From NCBI RefSeq assembly GCF_002087295.1, contig NZ_MWVI01000061.1, positions 1 through 64,000 on the forward strand: a DNA stretch of 64,000 bases, read 5' to 3'. A model generated the notes under the pieces. That model had not been told where the DNA came from, ran no database searches, and saw nothing but the letters and a program-made list of their open reading frames with translations. How positions within the stretch are numbered: the first letter of the stretch is position 1; every line of letters starts with the position of its first letter. This document shows, piece after piece, positions 8,999 through 18,072 of this stretch. This stretch comes from Vreelandella lionensis. GTDB taxonomy: Bacteria > Pseudomonadota > Gammaproteobacteria > Pseudomonadales > Halomonadaceae. Made by a program: the position numbers and the translations under genes.

Positions 8999-9745
8999 AT
9001 GGCCCTACTTGAGGATTTACCCAACCTAGACCCTGCACTCTTCCGCACGCCCAGTCTAGACTCGTTAGGGCTGCCGTCCTCTACCAAACCTGCCCCTAAG
9101 ATTTTGCTGCTGTACGGATCCCTACGCTAGCGCTCATTTAGCCGCTTGGCGGTCGAAGAAGCCGCCCGCCTGCTGAACGCGATGGGCGCTGAAACACACA
9201 TTTTTAATCCGCGCGGCCTGCCGCTTCCTGATGCCGAAGATGCCGAAGATGCCGAAGATGCCGAAGATGCCAGCCATCCTAAGGTGGAAGAGCTGCGCTC
9301 CCTAGCACAGTGGGCAGATGGGATGGTGTGGTGCTCGCCAGAGCGTCACGGGGCGATGACAGGCATTATGAAAGCACAAATTGATTGGATACCCCTGGCG
9401 TTGGGCGGCGTACGCCCTACCCAAGGCAAAACCCTGGCCGTGATGCAGGTCTGCGGTGGTTCACAATCTTTTAACACGGTGAACCAGCTGCGCATTTTGG
9501 GCCGCTGGATGCGCATGGTGACGATCCCTAACCAATCGTCCGTACCCAAAGCCTTTATGGAGTTCGATGACAACGACCGCATGAAGCCATCGCCGTTTTA
9601 TGATCGCATCGTGGATGTCATGGAAGAACTCGTAAAATTCACTCTACTGGTACGAGAGCGCAGCGACCTGCTCACCGACCGATACTCAGAGCGTAAAGAG
9701 AGCGCCGAAGAGCTCTCCAAGCGCGTTAACCAGCGGGCCATCTAA
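8999..9745 (+). pseudogene. arsH: ArsH NADPH:FMN oxidoreductase with in-frame TAG
   Basis: ArsH oxidises trivalent organoarsenicals and reduces flavin. The full frame of 248 residues reads MALLEDLPNLDP, then KILLLYGSLR, then an amber codon at 9128-9130, then [15 protein letters not shown]. Family members have Glu (GSLRERS) at this codon, so GAG became TAG. The rest is intact, including [23 protein letters not shown] and [10 protein letters not shown] second peculiarity is four tandem 9-bp units (GATGCCGAA) at 9230-9265, which insert repeated Asp-Ala-Glu in the loop after PRGLPLP. AAGGAG precedes the ATG. It is first gene of the plus-strand ars run. A start after the stop would lose the flavin phosphate loop, so the protein is probably inactive if the stop is real. 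Confidence 0.9.
9230..9271 (+). repeat. 9-bp tandem repeat inside arsH
   Basis: Four perfect copies of GATGCCGAA plus GATGCC, encoding (Asp-Ala-Glu)n. The period is a multiple of three, so copy-number change would keep frame. Confidence 0.95.
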
Positions 9746-9758
9746 TCAAGGAGCGAGC

Positions 9759-10826
9759 ATGTCACATCAGGAGAAAGCAGCCCCCAGCAGTGCTGACATG
9801 GGGCTTTTCGAACGCTATCTGTCGCTTTGGGTCGCCGCGGCGATTGTGGCCGGTGTTGCGTTAGGCCAGTGGGCTCCCGCCATTCCCGAGGCTCTTTCAC
9901 ACTTTGAATACGCGCAGGTGTCGATCCCGATCGCCGTACTGATATGGGCGATGATTTTTCCCATGATGGCGCAAATTGACTTTAGCGCGATCGCTGGCGT
10001 GCGCCGCCAGCCAAAAGGGCTGGCCATCACCACCACGGTGAACTGGCTCATCAAACCCTTCACCATGTTTGCCCTGGCATGGCTATTTTTTATGGTGATT
10101 TTTAAACCTTGGATCCCTGATGCGCTGGCCAGCCAGTACCTTGCGGGGGCCATTTTGCTGGGCGCTGCGCCCTGCACGGCGATGGTCTTCGTCTGGAGCT
10201 ACCTAACGCGGGGCGATGCGGCCTATACGCTGGTACAAGTCGCCCTCAACGACCTCATCATGCTGTTTGCCTTTGCGCCGATCGTTGTCTTGCTGCTGGG
10301 TATTTCCAATATTCAGGTACCCTGGGATACGGTGCTACTGTCGGTAGTGCTCTACATCGTCATTCCCCTGGCGGCAGGCTACCTCACGAGGAAAACCCTT
10401 ATCGCTAAGCGCGGTGCCCAGTGGTACGACAACGTCTTTATGAAGCGCATTGGCCCGGTCACGCCGATGGGTCTGATCATTACGCTGGTCCTGCTTTTCG
10501 CGTTTCAAGGCGATGTCATTCTGAACAATCCACTGCATATCGTATTGATCGCCATTCCGCTAATTCTGCAGACGTTTTTGATCTTCTTCATTGCCTATGG
10601 CTGGGCGAAAGCGTGGCGCGTGCCGCACACTATTGCTGCACCTGGGGCGATGATTGGTGCCAGCAACTTTTTTGAGCTTGCCGTGGCCGCCGCCATTGCG
10701 CTGTTTGGCCTGCAATCGGGCGCTGCTCTAGCAACGGTGGTGGGTGTACTGGTAGAGGTACCGCTGATGCTGGCCCTGGTGCGCATTGCCAATAACACGC
10801 GTCAGCACTTCCCTACTCATGCTTAA
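9759..10826 (+). CDS. acr3: ACR3-family arsenite efflux permease
   Basis: Ten-helix membrane transporter that exports As(OH)3 or arsenite in exchange for protons. The 355-residue length and sequence fit bacterial ACR3, including the conserved Cys in GAAPCTAMVFVWSYLTRGDAAYT (Cys and following helix), which is needed for transport in characterised members. Also seen are NWLIKPFTMF, the motif VQVALNDLIML and GASNFFELAVA. AAGGAGCGAGC lies upstream of the ATG, 13 bp after arsH stops. It is often named arsB in annotations, although it is unrelated to the classical ArsB family. Confidence 0.95.
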   Translation: MSHQEKAAPSSADMGLFERYLSLWVAAAIVAGVALGQWAPAIPEALSHFEYAQVSIPIAVLIWAMIFPMMAQIDFSAIAGVRRQPKGLAITTTVNWLIKPFTMFALAWLFFMVIFKPWIPDALASQYLAGAILLGAAPCTAMVFVWSYLTRGDAAYTLVQVALNDLIMLFAFAPIVVLLLGISNIQVPWDTVLLSVVLYIVIPLAAGYLTRKTLIAKRGAQWYDNVFMKRIGPVTPMGLIITLVLLFAFQGDVILNNPLHIVLIAIPLILQTFLIFFIAYGWAKAWRVPHTIAAPGAMIGASNFFELAVAAAIALFGLQSGAALATVVGVLVEVPLMLALVRIANNTRQHFPTHA

Positions 10827-10838
10827 GGAGCCTGCTTG

Positions 10839-11492
10839 ATGGCGCACTATTTGATTTTTCTCGGCTCGACCAGAACGTCAACGCCTCCCGCGCCCGCCCG
10901 CCTGGGCGAGCGGGTAGCCAAAGCGTGCTTGCAGTTACTCAGCGCACAGCGCGATACGACGGCGGAGATTATTGACCCGCTCTCACTCGATTTGAGCGGC
11001 CCGTTTAAACCGCATTTTGCCTACTCCGCCTCTACGGTTCCGGATGATCTGGACGCCCTGGCAATAAAAATTGATCAAGCAGATGGCTACGTCATGGTCA
11101 GCCCTGAGTACAACCACGCCATGAGCCCAGCACTGAGTCATTTACTGAATCACTTTGGCGCGTCGCTATTTGCGTTTAAACCCAGCGCCATCGTCACCTA
11201 CTCCATGGGCCAGTGGGGCGGCACCCGCGCTGCGGTGAATATGCGTTCGTTTCTATCTGAGCTGGGCTGCTTGCCTGTCTCAGCGATGATACATATCCCA
11301 AAGGCTCATGAAGCCCTCGATAGCGATGGGCAATTTCGTGCAGAGCAAGAGCGCTGGGAAGGCTATTTTGGCCGCACGCTAGCACAGTTGATATGGTGGG
11401 CAAACGCGGCCAAAGCGCACAAGGCCAAGCAAGATCCTACTAGCCTATCGCCAGCTATTAACCAAACACCCTCTCAGCGTGACGCCCCTTAA
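10839..11492 (+). CDS. NAD(P)H-dependent FMN reductase family protein
   Basis: Flavodoxin-fold quinone or FMN reductase of 217 residues. The N-terminal phosphate loop is LGSTRTSTPPAPARLGERV and the flavin-contact motif is SPEYNHAMSPALSHLLNHFG, followed by YSMGQWGGTRAAVNMRSFL. It is distinct from arsH, which has the WCSPERHG signature. AAGGAG precedes the ATG. The stop overlaps the arsC start by one base (TAATG), so the two are translationally coupled. Its role in arsenic resistance is inferred from position only; it may reduce flavin for redox repair. Confidence 0.88.
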   Translation: MAHYLIFLGSTRTSTPPAPARLGERVAKACLQLLSAQRDTTAEIIDPLSLDLSGPFKPHFAYSASTVPDDLDALAIKIDQADGYVMVSPEYNHAMSPALSHLLNHFGASLFAFKPSAIVTYSMGQWGGTRAAVNMRSFLSELGCLPVSAMIHIPKAHEALDSDGQFRAEQERWEGYFGRTLAQLIWWANAAKAHKAKQDPTSLSPAINQTPSQRDAP

Positions 11493-11899
11493 TGTCAGTC
11501 ACTATCTACCACAACCCCAACTGCGGCACATCGCGCAACACGCTGGCCATGATCAAAGCCTCAGGGGAAGATCCTGACGTGATCCACTACCTGGAAACGC
11601 CGCCCAGCCGAGAGCGGTTGGTAGCGCTGCTGGCGATGATGAAGCTGCCACCGCGAGAACTGCTGCGCCGCAAAGGCACGCCTTACGATGAGCTCACATT
11701 GGATGACCCTACGTTAAGCGATGATCAGCTTATCGACGTCATGCTGGCACATCCGATCCTCATCAATCGCCCTATCGTTATCACACCCAAAGGCGCAAAA
11801 CTCTGCCGACCTTCCGAACAGGTATTGGCGCTGCTGAAGCGGCCAGTGGCGCACTTTGTGAAAGAGGATGGTGAGCATGTTGACTACCCACCCACGTAA
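11492..11899 (+). CDS. arsC: Arsenate reductase, glutaredoxin-coupled
   Basis: Reduces arsenate with glutathione and glutaredoxin. The 135-residue protein has the catalytic Cys11 in NPNCGTSRNT and the arginines expected for oxyanion binding in LLRRKGTPYDEL, INRPIVI and CRPSEQVL. The fold is that of the E. coli R773 ArsC class, unrelated to the LMW-PTP ArsC at 8440. It starts at the ATG overlapping the preceding stop. Having both reductase classes in one island gives two electron sources for the same reaction. Confidence 0.94.
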   Translation: MSVTIYHNPNCGTSRNTLAMIKASGEDPDVIHYLETPPSRERLVALLAMMKLPPRELLRRKGTPYDELTLDDPTLSDDQLIDVMLAHPILINRPIVITPKGAKLCRPSEQVLALLKRPVAHFVKEDGEHVDYPPT

Positions 11900-11916
11900 G
11901 AGGCGCTCAAGAAGCG

Positions 11917-12213
11917 ATGGACCCGATCATTGAAATAGAAGAAAAAGCTGCCGCTTTTATCAAGCAACAAGGGGGCGTGGTCACGGTACGGTTTTCACCC
12001 CGTCACGGCTGCTGCGGAGGCACGTCGCGCATCGCCATCGCCGAGACGTCTGCCCCCAAAGAGACCTCAACGTTTGAATGCCACCAGCTGCAAGGAGCGA
12101 CGCTCTGGATAGCCCCGGAGCTTACCCATCAGGGCTTACGACTCCGGGTGGAAGGGTGGTGGAAGCTGCAGCGGCTATTCGTCGATGGTGCCCCGCTACG
12201 CGCTGGGCACTAG
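11917..12213 (+). CDS. CC/Se-motif family small protein
   Basis: A 98-residue protein with vicinal cysteines C32-C33 in RHGCCGGTSRIAIAE. This matches the small family annotated elsewhere as CC/Se motif (seleno)proteins, in which one Cys can be selenocysteine; here both codons are ordinary Cys (TGC TGC). There is no signal peptide or membrane helix. It is the last gene of the plus-strand ars run, 17 bp after arsC. Adjacent thiols beside arsenate reductase suggest binding or transfer of trivalent arsenic. That is inference; no function has been established to my knowledge. Confidence 0.75.
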   Translation: MDPIIEIEEKAAAFIKQQGGVVTVRFSPRHGCCGGTSRIAIAETSAPKETSTFECHQLQGATLWIAPELTHQGLRLRVEGWWKLQRLFVDGAPLRAGH

Positions 12214-12251
12214 GACACGCCCGCGCCGTGAATCGGCATGGTGCACATCGC

Positions 12252-13475
12252 TCACGCTGCCTGCTTAGGCAATGCAAGGGCCATCATAGAGCTTGCCGCC
12301 ACCAAGGCAGCCGCCACCCAAAGGCAGGCACTCAGGCCGTATTCCATGTAGAGCCACCCGGAGAGCAGCGTGCCGACCAAGCGCCCCATGGCATTGGCCA
12401 TATAGTAAAACCCTACGTCCATCGAGACGCCGTCAGCGCGGGCATAGTGAACGATCAGATAACTGTGCCAACTGCAGTTCACGGCAAACAGCACGCCAAA
12501 CGCCAACAGGCCCACCACCAGCCAGCCCACCTGCGCCAAGGGAAGTAGCGCTAGCACAATGGCCAAAACGGCCAGGGCGGCGGCCCAGCCAGCGGTGATG
12601 GTTCTCGCATCGCCTTTTAGTAAGGCAGTGAGCTTCGGCGCTTGGGTTTGCACTCCGCCGTACCCAATAATCCAAGCCGCTAATAGACCGCCCACGGTCC
12701 AGTGGCTCCAGCCGTGCTGATCATAAAGAAAGACCGGCAGCGCCACGACAAACCACACATCACGAGAAGCAAACAGACAAAACCGCGCGGCAGAGAGCAC
12801 GTTGATAGCACGGGATTTTGAAAAGATCTCGGAGAACTTGGGTGTGACTTTTTGCTTGCCCAAATCCGCCTTGAGGCGCCAGAGCGATAGTAGCAGCACA
12901 GCACCCAGCATGATGGCCATGGCAATGACCGCCCCACGAAAGCCAATCAGCGTGAGCAGCACACCGCCAACAAAAAAGCCCAGGCCTTTCAGGGCATTTT
13001 TAGAGCCGGTCAACATAGCGACCCAGCGGTATAAGGCGCTGTTGGCATTGGCACTCGTGGCCGGCACCAGCACCTTCACGGCGCTTTTAGCGCTCATTTT
13101 ATTGAGGTCTTTGGCAATGCCCGACAGCGCCTGGGCGGCCATTACCCACACAACGGTCAACATACCAGCAGGGACCATTAGCATGGCGAGCGCCACAATT
13201 TGCAGCCCTAGCCCCACATTCATAGTGCGGTTCAAGCCCAGTCTCGCCCCTAGCCAGCCGCCCACCAAGTTCGTTACCACACCAAACGCTTCATAGAACA
13301 GAAACAGCATGGCGATTTGCAGCGGCGAGTAGCCGAGCTGGTGGAAATACATTACCACCAGCATCCGCAGCGCCCCGTCGGTAATGGTGAACGCCCAGTA
13401 GTTGCCGGTAATCAGCATGTACTGGCGCACCTCGAACGGTAGCGCCCTGACTTTATCCAGCAGCGATTCAGCCAC
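12252..13475 (-). CDS. arsJ: ArsJ organoarsenical efflux transporter
   Basis: MFS permease of about 407 residues with 12 predicted helices. The hallmark opening is [24 protein letters not shown], with [19 protein letters not shown] after it. ArsJ exports 1-arseno-3-phosphoglycerate made by the partner GAPDH, completing an arsenate-specific efflux route. The gene directly follows and overlaps the GAPDH gene. I prefer the GTG at 13475, which is just inside the GAPDH stop region with GGGGAG upstream; a GTG at 13493 is also possible. It converges on the CC/Se gene. Confidence 0.92.
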   Translation of the reverse strand: MAESLLDKVRALPFEVRQYMLITGNYWAFTITDGALRMLVVMYFHQLGYSPLQIAMLFLFYEAFGVVTNLVGGWLGARLGLNRTMNVGLGLQIVALAMLMVPAGMLTVVWVMAAQALSGIAKDLNKMSAKSAVKVLVPATSANANSALYRWVAMLTGSKNALKGLGFFVGGVLLTLIGFRGAVIAMAIMLGAVLLLSLWRLKADLGKQKVTPKFSEIFSKSRAINVLSAARFCLFASRDVWFVVALPVFLYDQHGWSHWTVGGLLAAWIIGYGGVQTQAPKLTALLKGDARTITAGWAAALAVLAIVLALLPLAQVGWLVVGLLAFGVLFAVNCSWHSYLIVHYARADGVSMDVGFYYMANAMGRLVGTLLSGWLYMEYGLSACLWVAAALVAASSMMALALPKQAA

Positions 13476-14499
13476 GGCCAACCGGCTCCCCACCCACCAT
13501 ACGTGCCAGCTCGGCGGTACGATTGGCGTAACCCCACTCGTTGTCGTACCACGCGTAGAGCTTTAACTGAGTGCCGTTCACCACCATGGTAGAGAGGGCA
13601 TCAATAATTGAGCTGCGCGGGTCGGTGCGGTAGTCGATCGATACCAGCGGGCGCTCTTCATAGCCCAGAATGCCTTTGAGGGGGCCATCGGCGGCAGCCT
13701 TGAGCACTTGATTCACCTCCTCGACGGTCACTTCCCGCTCAAGCTCGAACACCATATCGGTGAGAGATGCGTTAGCCAGCGGTACGCGAATCGCGTGGCC
13801 GTTTAGCTTGCCTTCAAGCTCAGGAAAAATCGCCGTAATGGCTTTCGCTGAGCCCGTGGTGGTGGGGATTAGGCTCATACCGCAGGCGCGGGCCCGGCGC
13901 AGGTCTTTGTGGGGTGCATCCAAAATGGTTTGGGTATTGGTAATGTCATGCACGGTGGTCATGGAACCGTGACGAATACCAAAATGCTCAAGAATCACTT
14001 TGACGACCGGCGCTAGGCAGTTAGTGGTGCAGCTAGCGGCCGTGACAATACGGTGCTTGGCTGGCTCAAACAGGTGGTCGTTCACACCCACCACCACATT
14101 GAGCACGCCCTCCTCTTTCACCGGCGCACTCACCACTACGCGCCCAACGCCTTGATCCAGGTAGGCCTGTAGCTTGTCGGTACTTTTCATTTTACCAGAG
14201 CACTCGATGACCACATCGCAGCCCGACCAGTCGCTCTCTACAATGGTTTGATGGGCACTAAAGGCCACCTCATGACCATCAATGACAATAGCATCCTGAC
14301 GCGCCGTCATGCCCTGCCCTGGCATCCATTGGCCGTGGACGGAATCAAACTCCAATAAATGGGCAAAGGTGGCCGCATCACCACCAGGGTCGTTAATACG
14401 CACCAACGCCACCTCGCCTGCCGCCACCTGCGGCCAAAGGCTGCGCAGCGCTAAACGTCCAATACGGCCAAATCCGTTAATACCGATGCGAAGTGACAT
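13468..14499 (-). CDS. ArsJ-associated glyceraldehyde-3-phosphate dehydrogenase
   Basis: A 343-residue GAPDH with the NAD loop [10 protein letters not shown] and the catalytic Cys157 in [11 protein letters not shown]. In ars operons this enzyme uses arsenate in place of phosphate, giving 1-arseno-3-phosphoglycerate for export by ArsJ. Position immediately before arsJ, with overlap, identifies it as this paralogue and not the glycolytic enzyme. Start MSLRIGIN has GGAGGG upstream. The operator-like palindrome at 14544-14563 lies 45 bp before it. Confidence 0.93.
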   Translation of the reverse strand: MSLRIGINGFGRIGRLALRSLWPQVAAGEVALVRINDPGGDAATFAHLLEFDSVHGQWMPGQGMTARQDAIVIDGHEVAFSAHQTIVESDWSGCDVVIECSGKMKSTDKLQAYLDQGVGRVVVSAPVKEEGVLNVVVGVNDHLFEPAKHRIVTAASCTTNCLAPVVKVILEHFGIRHGSMTTVHDITNTQTILDAPHKDLRRARACGMSLIPTTTGSAKAITAIFPELEGKLNGHAIRVPLANASLTDMVFELEREVTVEEVNQVLKAAADGPLKGILGYEERPLVSIDYRTDPRSSIIDALSTMVVNGTQLKLYAWYDNEWGYANRTAELARMVGGEPVGRG

Positions 14500-14543
14500 A
14501 GGTCGACCCTCCAAATGTGCAATAAAGCCAAAGCCTATCGCTT

Positions 14544-14563
14544 ATATACGAAAAATCATATAT
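14544..14563. promoter_or_regulatory. Putative ArsR-type operator, right copy
   Basis: ATATACGAAAAATCATATAT is an inverted repeat with 7 of 8 paired arm positions (ATATACGA / TCATATAT) around AAAA. It lies in front of the GAPDH-arsJ unit. It shares 18 of 20 bases with the left copy at 8938, which argues for one regulator controlling both ends of the island. Confidence 0.65.
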
Positions 14564-14571
14564 TGGTAGAT

Positions 14572-14621
14572 AAAAAAACGCTGCTTGGAGGCCCGCTACG
14601 GTAGCGGGCCAACAAGCAGCG
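14572..14621 (-). terminator. Strong terminator of the pst operon
   Basis: Read on the minus strand, a long two-part hairpin (outer arms CGCTGCTTG / CAAGCAGCG, inner arms GGCCCGCTAC / GTAGCGGGCC allowing the shared loop) is followed by seven T. It begins a few bases after the pstB stop and insulates the ars promoter at 14544. Confidence 0.9.
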
Positions 14622-14627
14622 ATCTAT

Positions 14628-15467
14628 TTAGCCGTAACGGCCAGAAATATAGTCTTCGGTTTTCTTCTGTGCCGGGGTCGAGAACATCACTTTCGTGTCG
14701 TTATACTCGATGATTTCACCCAGGTGGAAGAACGCCGTGTAGTCCGCCACGCGCGCCGCCTGCTGCATGTTGTGCGTCACGGTCACGATGGTGAACTGCT
14801 CTTTCAGCTTATCCATCAAGTCTTCGATGGTGGCCGTGGAGATCGGATCCAGTGCTGACGTCGGTTCATCCATCAAAATGACGTCAGGCTGTACAGCGAT
14901 CGCCCGAGCAATGCACAAACGCTGCTGCTGACCACCAGAGAGCGAGGTGCCCGGCTCTTGCAGCTTATCCTTCACCTCGTTCCACAAACCGGCATCGCGC
15001 AGGGCTTTTTCCACTAGCTCATCCTGGTCGGCTTTACGGCTCACCAAATCGTGCATACGCGGTGCGTAGGCGATGTTCTCGTAGATAGAATTCGGGAACG
15101 GGTCCGGCTTCTGGAACACCATCCCTACCCGGCGGCGCAGCGCCACTTCATCCATCTTGCCAGCATTCACATCCTGGCCGTCCATCTCTACCAGACCTTC
15201 AATATGCACGCTGGGAATCAAGTCGTTCATACGGTTCAAGCAGCGCAAAAAGGTCGACTTACCGCACCCCGAAGGGCCAATCAGCGCGGTCACATTCTTC
15301 TGAAACAGGTCGATATTCAGCCCTTTCAACGCTTGGCTCTTGCCGTACCACAGGTTGAGGTCGCGAACACGAATGCTGAGATCGTGGCATGCTTGCTCAT
15401 TACGTGTGTAAGGCTGGGCAACATCTGGTGTATGCTGCTGATTCATAACGGGTGCTTGGCTATTCAT
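14628..15467 (-). CDS. pstB: Phosphate ABC transporter ATP-binding protein PstB
   Basis: ATPase of the high-affinity phosphate importer (279 aa). Walker [11 protein letters not shown]-loop VFQKPDPFP, signature LSGGQQQR, Walker [14 protein letters not shown] and the switch His in VTHNMQQA are all present. The N-terminus is about 25 residues longer than E. coli PstB. It is the last gene of pstS-pstC-pstA-pstB; no phoU follows before the terminator and the ars region. Confidence 0.97.
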   Translation of the reverse strand: MNSQAPVMNQQHTPDVAQPYTRNEQACHDLSIRVRDLNLWYGKSQALKGLNIDLFQKNVTALIGPSGCGKSTFLRCLNRMNDLIPSVHIEGLVEMDGQDVNAGKMDEVALRRRVGMVFQKPDPFPNSIYENIAYAPRMHDLVSRKADQDELVEKALRDAGLWNEVKDKLQEPGTSLSGGQQQRLCIARAIAVQPDVILMDEPTSALDPISTATIEDLMDKLKEQFTIVTVTHNMQQAARVADYTAFFHLGEIIEYNDTKVMFSTPAQKKTEDYISGRYG

Positions 15468-15490
15468 AAAGTGTCCTCTTGGGCGCCGGC

Positions 15491-16657
15491 TTACCAGCGA
15501 CGCTCGAATTTCTTGCGTAGCACAACGGCAAAGGCGTTGAGCGAAATCAGCACAGACAGTAGCACTAGGATGCCACCAGCGGTTTTTTCAACGAAAGCCT
15601 GTTCCGGCTCACCTGACCAGGTAAAGATCTGTGCAGGCATAACAGTTGCTGCCTGAGTAAAGGAAGCGCCCACATCCGGAATAAAGGCCACCATCCCCAC
15701 AATGATCAGCGGTGCAGCTTCACCCATGGCCTCGGCCAAGCCGATAATCGAGCCTGTCATGATACCGGGCATCGCCAGCGGCAGAACGTGGTCGCGCACC
15801 ACTTGCCAGCGCGAGCAGCCTACACCAAATGCCGCGTGGCGAATGGAATCCGGCACGCTACGCAGAGCGGTACGGGTGGCAATAATGATGACCGGAAGCG
15901 TCATCAGCGCCAGCGTCATACCACCTGCCAACGGAGATGAGCGCGGCACGCCGAAGAAGTTGATGAAAATCGCCAGACCCAGCAAACCAAACAGAATTGA
16001 CGGAATCGCTGCCAGGTTGTTGATATTGATCTCAATAATCTGGGTAAAACGGTTATCCGGGGCAAACTCTTCTAGGTAAATAGCCGTCATCACGCCGATG
16101 GGGAAAGAGATCAACAGCGTCACGATCATGGTCATGATGGTACCGACCACCGCCGACAAGATACCGGCGTTCTCGGCGATTTTCGAATCCCCCGAACCGA
16201 AGAACGTTTTGTTGAAACGCAAATCAACCTGACCTGCAGCAACGCGCTCATCAATCTCCGCTTTTTCTTCGTCGCTTAGACGGTTCCGATGCCCTTTCAG
16301 GTACTGGTCCACTTCGCTGGTGGCTAGCATCCAGCGCTGCTCAGAGGTGCCGATCATTTCTGGGTTGTTGCGCAGCTGTAGCGGAATAACGCGTACCACC
16401 GTGCGGCTAATAAGTGGTATCAAATCCTGGTCAAACGCTTGGCGGCCATCGCGGCTCGCTTCTTCAGTGTAGCGAACTTCGGTATTGATATAAGCCTGCT
16501 GAAAAGCAGGTAGGCCTTTGCTCAGCATGTCAGCAAAGAACAGCACTAAGAATAGTCCTGCTAAGCCCAGCGCGCCCATGGAGGCCCACTTCAGGCGTGC
16601 CGACTTACGGTGACGCCGCTTAAGCTGCTGGCTGATCTCGTCAAAAGAGTGGCTCAT
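15491..16657 (-). CDS. pstA: Phosphate ABC transporter permease PstA
   Basis: Inner-membrane permease of the Pst importer, 388 residues. That is longer than the E. coli protein because of a periplasmic insertion of over 100 residues between the first helix and the core. The binding-protein-dependent permease core begins near [25 protein letters not shown] and carries the EAA loop [23 protein letters not shown] (split view: [16 protein letters not shown]). It lies 23 bp upstream of pstB and 18 bp downstream of pstC. Confidence 0.95.
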   Translation of the reverse strand: MSHSFDEISQQLKRRHRKSARLKWASMGALGLAGLFLVLFFADMLSKGLPAFQQAYINTEVRYTEEASRDGRQAFDQDLIPLISRTVVRVIPLQLRNNPEMIGTSEQRWMLATSEVDQYLKGHRNRLSDEEKAEIDERVAAGQVDLRFNKTFFGSGDSKIAENAGILSAVVGTIMTMIVTLLISFPIGVMTAIYLEEFAPDNRFTQIIEININNLAAIPSILFGLLGLAIFINFFGVPRSSPLAGGMTLALMTLPVIIIATRTALRSVPDSIRHAAFGVGCSRWQVVRDHVLPLAMPGIMTGSIIGLAEAMGEAAPLIIVGMVAFIPDVGASFTQAATVMPAQIFTWSGEPEQAFVEKTAGGILVLLSVLISLNAFAVVLRKKFERRW

Positions 16658-16675
16658 CGAATCAGTTCCTCGGCG

Positions 16676-17812
16676 TTACAGGTTGTTCACGCGGTATTTT
16701 TCGCGGAAGCGGCGAATCATTAACACAGATACCAGGTTGAGCGTCAGGGTCACGACAAACAGCACAAGACCCAGCGCGAATGCAGAGAGCGTTTCGGCAC
16801 TCTCGAACTCTTGGTCGCCAGTCAGCGATGCCACAATGCGTACGGTCACGGTGGTCATATCTTCTAGCGGGTTGGCCGTTAGGTTCGGGCGCATACCGGC
16901 CGCCATCACCACAATCATGGTCTCGCCCAGCGCTCGGGACATGCCCAGCAGTGCGGCAGAGATAATACCGGGCAGCGCCGCAGGTATAACCACGTCACGG
17001 ATGGTTTCACCTTTCGTCATCCCTAGTGCCAGCGAGCCTTGGCGCATGCTGTCAGGTACGGAGTTGATCACGTCATCAGAGAGCGACGAGATAAACGGGA
17101 TGATCATGATGCCCATCACGATGCCAGGGGCAACGGCGTTGTTATAAGAGGCATCCAGGCCAAAGAAGCCGGCGATGTTGACGATGATAGGCGCAACGGT
17201 AATGGCGGCGAAGAAGCCGTAAACCACCGTGGGAATACCTGCCAACACCTCGAGCACTGGCTTAGCGATCGTACGCACCCGCTGAGGAGCATACTCGGAC
17301 ATATAAACAGCTGACAGCAAGCCGATAGGCACTGCCACCAACAGCGCAATGGCAGTGATCATGAAGGTACCCGCGAACAGCGGTACCGAGCCAAATTCAG
17401 CGCTGCTACCGTCACCGCGTCCGGCGGCGGCTAGGAAGCTAGCCCCGGGGTTCCAAGTAGTGCCAGTAATGAAGTCCCAGAAGCTGTGCATTTGGAAAAA
17501 GCGCAGAGCTTCCGAGATGATCGAAAACAGAATACCGAAGGTAGTGAAGATCGAGATCATCGCCGCGCCGGTCAGCACCCAACGAATCACCCGTTCAATA
17601 GCCTGACGAGCATGAAAATGTGGCTTCACTTGAGCCACACCAACTGCCAAACCAGCCGCAGCGACCACTAAACTCGCTGCCAGCAAATACATTGGCGGAA
17701 TATCCGCTCCTAACAACAGTAGCAGCAGTGAACCCAGCGCCCCCACCAGCACCGCAGGCCCTGCCGTTGAGAGAACAGCAAACCACGCATACTGATCAGG
17801 CTGTGCATACAT
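16676..17812 (-). CDS. pstC: Phosphate ABC transporter permease PstC
   Basis: Permease partner of PstA, 378 residues as opened by the ATG at 17812. The core has YMSEYAPQRVR, GIPTVVYGFFA, and the EAA loop SMRQGSLALGMTKGETIRDVV. In-frame upstream sequence to 17926 encodes a good hydrophobic N-terminus (next feature) ended by a TAG directly before this ATG. So the native protein is probably about 416 residues and interrupted at codon 39, or this ATG is used for re-initiation. The long form with an N-terminal extension fits marine and halophile PstC proteins. Upstream is a strong hairpin after pstS. Confidence 0.93.
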   Translation of the reverse strand: MYAQPDQYAWFAVLSTAGPAVLVGALGSLLLLLLGADIPPMYLLAASLVVAAAGLAVGVAQVKPHFHARQAIERVIRWVLTGAAMISIFTTFGILFSIISEALRFFQMHSFWDFITGTTWNPGASFLAAAGRGDGSSAEFGSVPLFAGTFMITAIALLVAVPIGLLSAVYMSEYAPQRVRTIAKPVLEVLAGIPTVVYGFFAAITVAPIIVNIAGFFGLDASYNNAVAPGIVMGIMIIPFISSLSDDVINSVPDSMRQGSLALGMTKGETIRDVVIPAALPGIISAALLGMSRALGETMIVVMAAGMRPNLTANPLEDMTTVTVRIVASLTGDQEFESAETLSAFALGLVLFVVTLTLNLVSVLMIRRFREKYRVNNL

Positions 17813-17926
17813 CTACGCGCCAGAAGCACGCACTCGCGCAGCCTTCGCTCGACCTACAAAAAAAGCCACTAGCCCAAGCAGCAAGAGCACTGTGCAAAAG
17901 AGTAAAAGTAGCTGGTTAGTTTGCAT
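17813..17926 (-). pseudogene. pstC: N-terminal segment of pstC cut off by an in-frame TAG
   Basis: Codons from the ATG at 17926 encode MQTNQLLLLLFCTVLLLLG and a basic stretch ending RVRASGA, then TAG, then the ATG of the main pstC frame without any shift. A transmembrane anchor plus basic loop is typical of the start of long PstC proteins. GAGAG lies upstream. The amber codon probably replaces a Lys, Gln or Glu codon. Confidence 0.7.
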
Positions 17927-18012
17927 CGAATTTCTCTCGCATCACCTAATGAAATCGTGTTGGCTGCTACTTTGGATTAAAAACATGACAGCAATATGAC
18001 AAAGGCAGCACA

Positions 18013-18051
18013 CCCCAAAACAAATGGCCGGTAGCATTCGCTACCGGCCAT
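18013..18051 (-). terminator. Hairpin between pstS and pstC
   Basis: A perfect 12-bp stem ATGGCCGGTAGC / GCTACCGGCCAT with loop ATTC is followed on the minus strand by TTGTTTTGG. It probably lets most pstS transcripts end or be stabilised here, so that the binding protein is made in excess over the permease genes. Confidence 0.75.
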
Positions 18052-18072
18052 GTACTCGCTATGTGCTAGCGA

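Noticed and set aside
12802-13296. Plus-strand open frame opposite arsJ
   Set aside because: It has low-complexity Ser/Thr/Pro composition, as expected for an antisense shadow of a membrane protein gene.
2491-17815. Amber codon reassignment or suppression, suggested by three in-frame TAG codons
   Set aside because: TAG is also used as an ordinary terminator here (lapB and pyrF end in TAG), a TGA stop breaks another gene in the same way, and no tRNA with a CUA anticodon is in the window.
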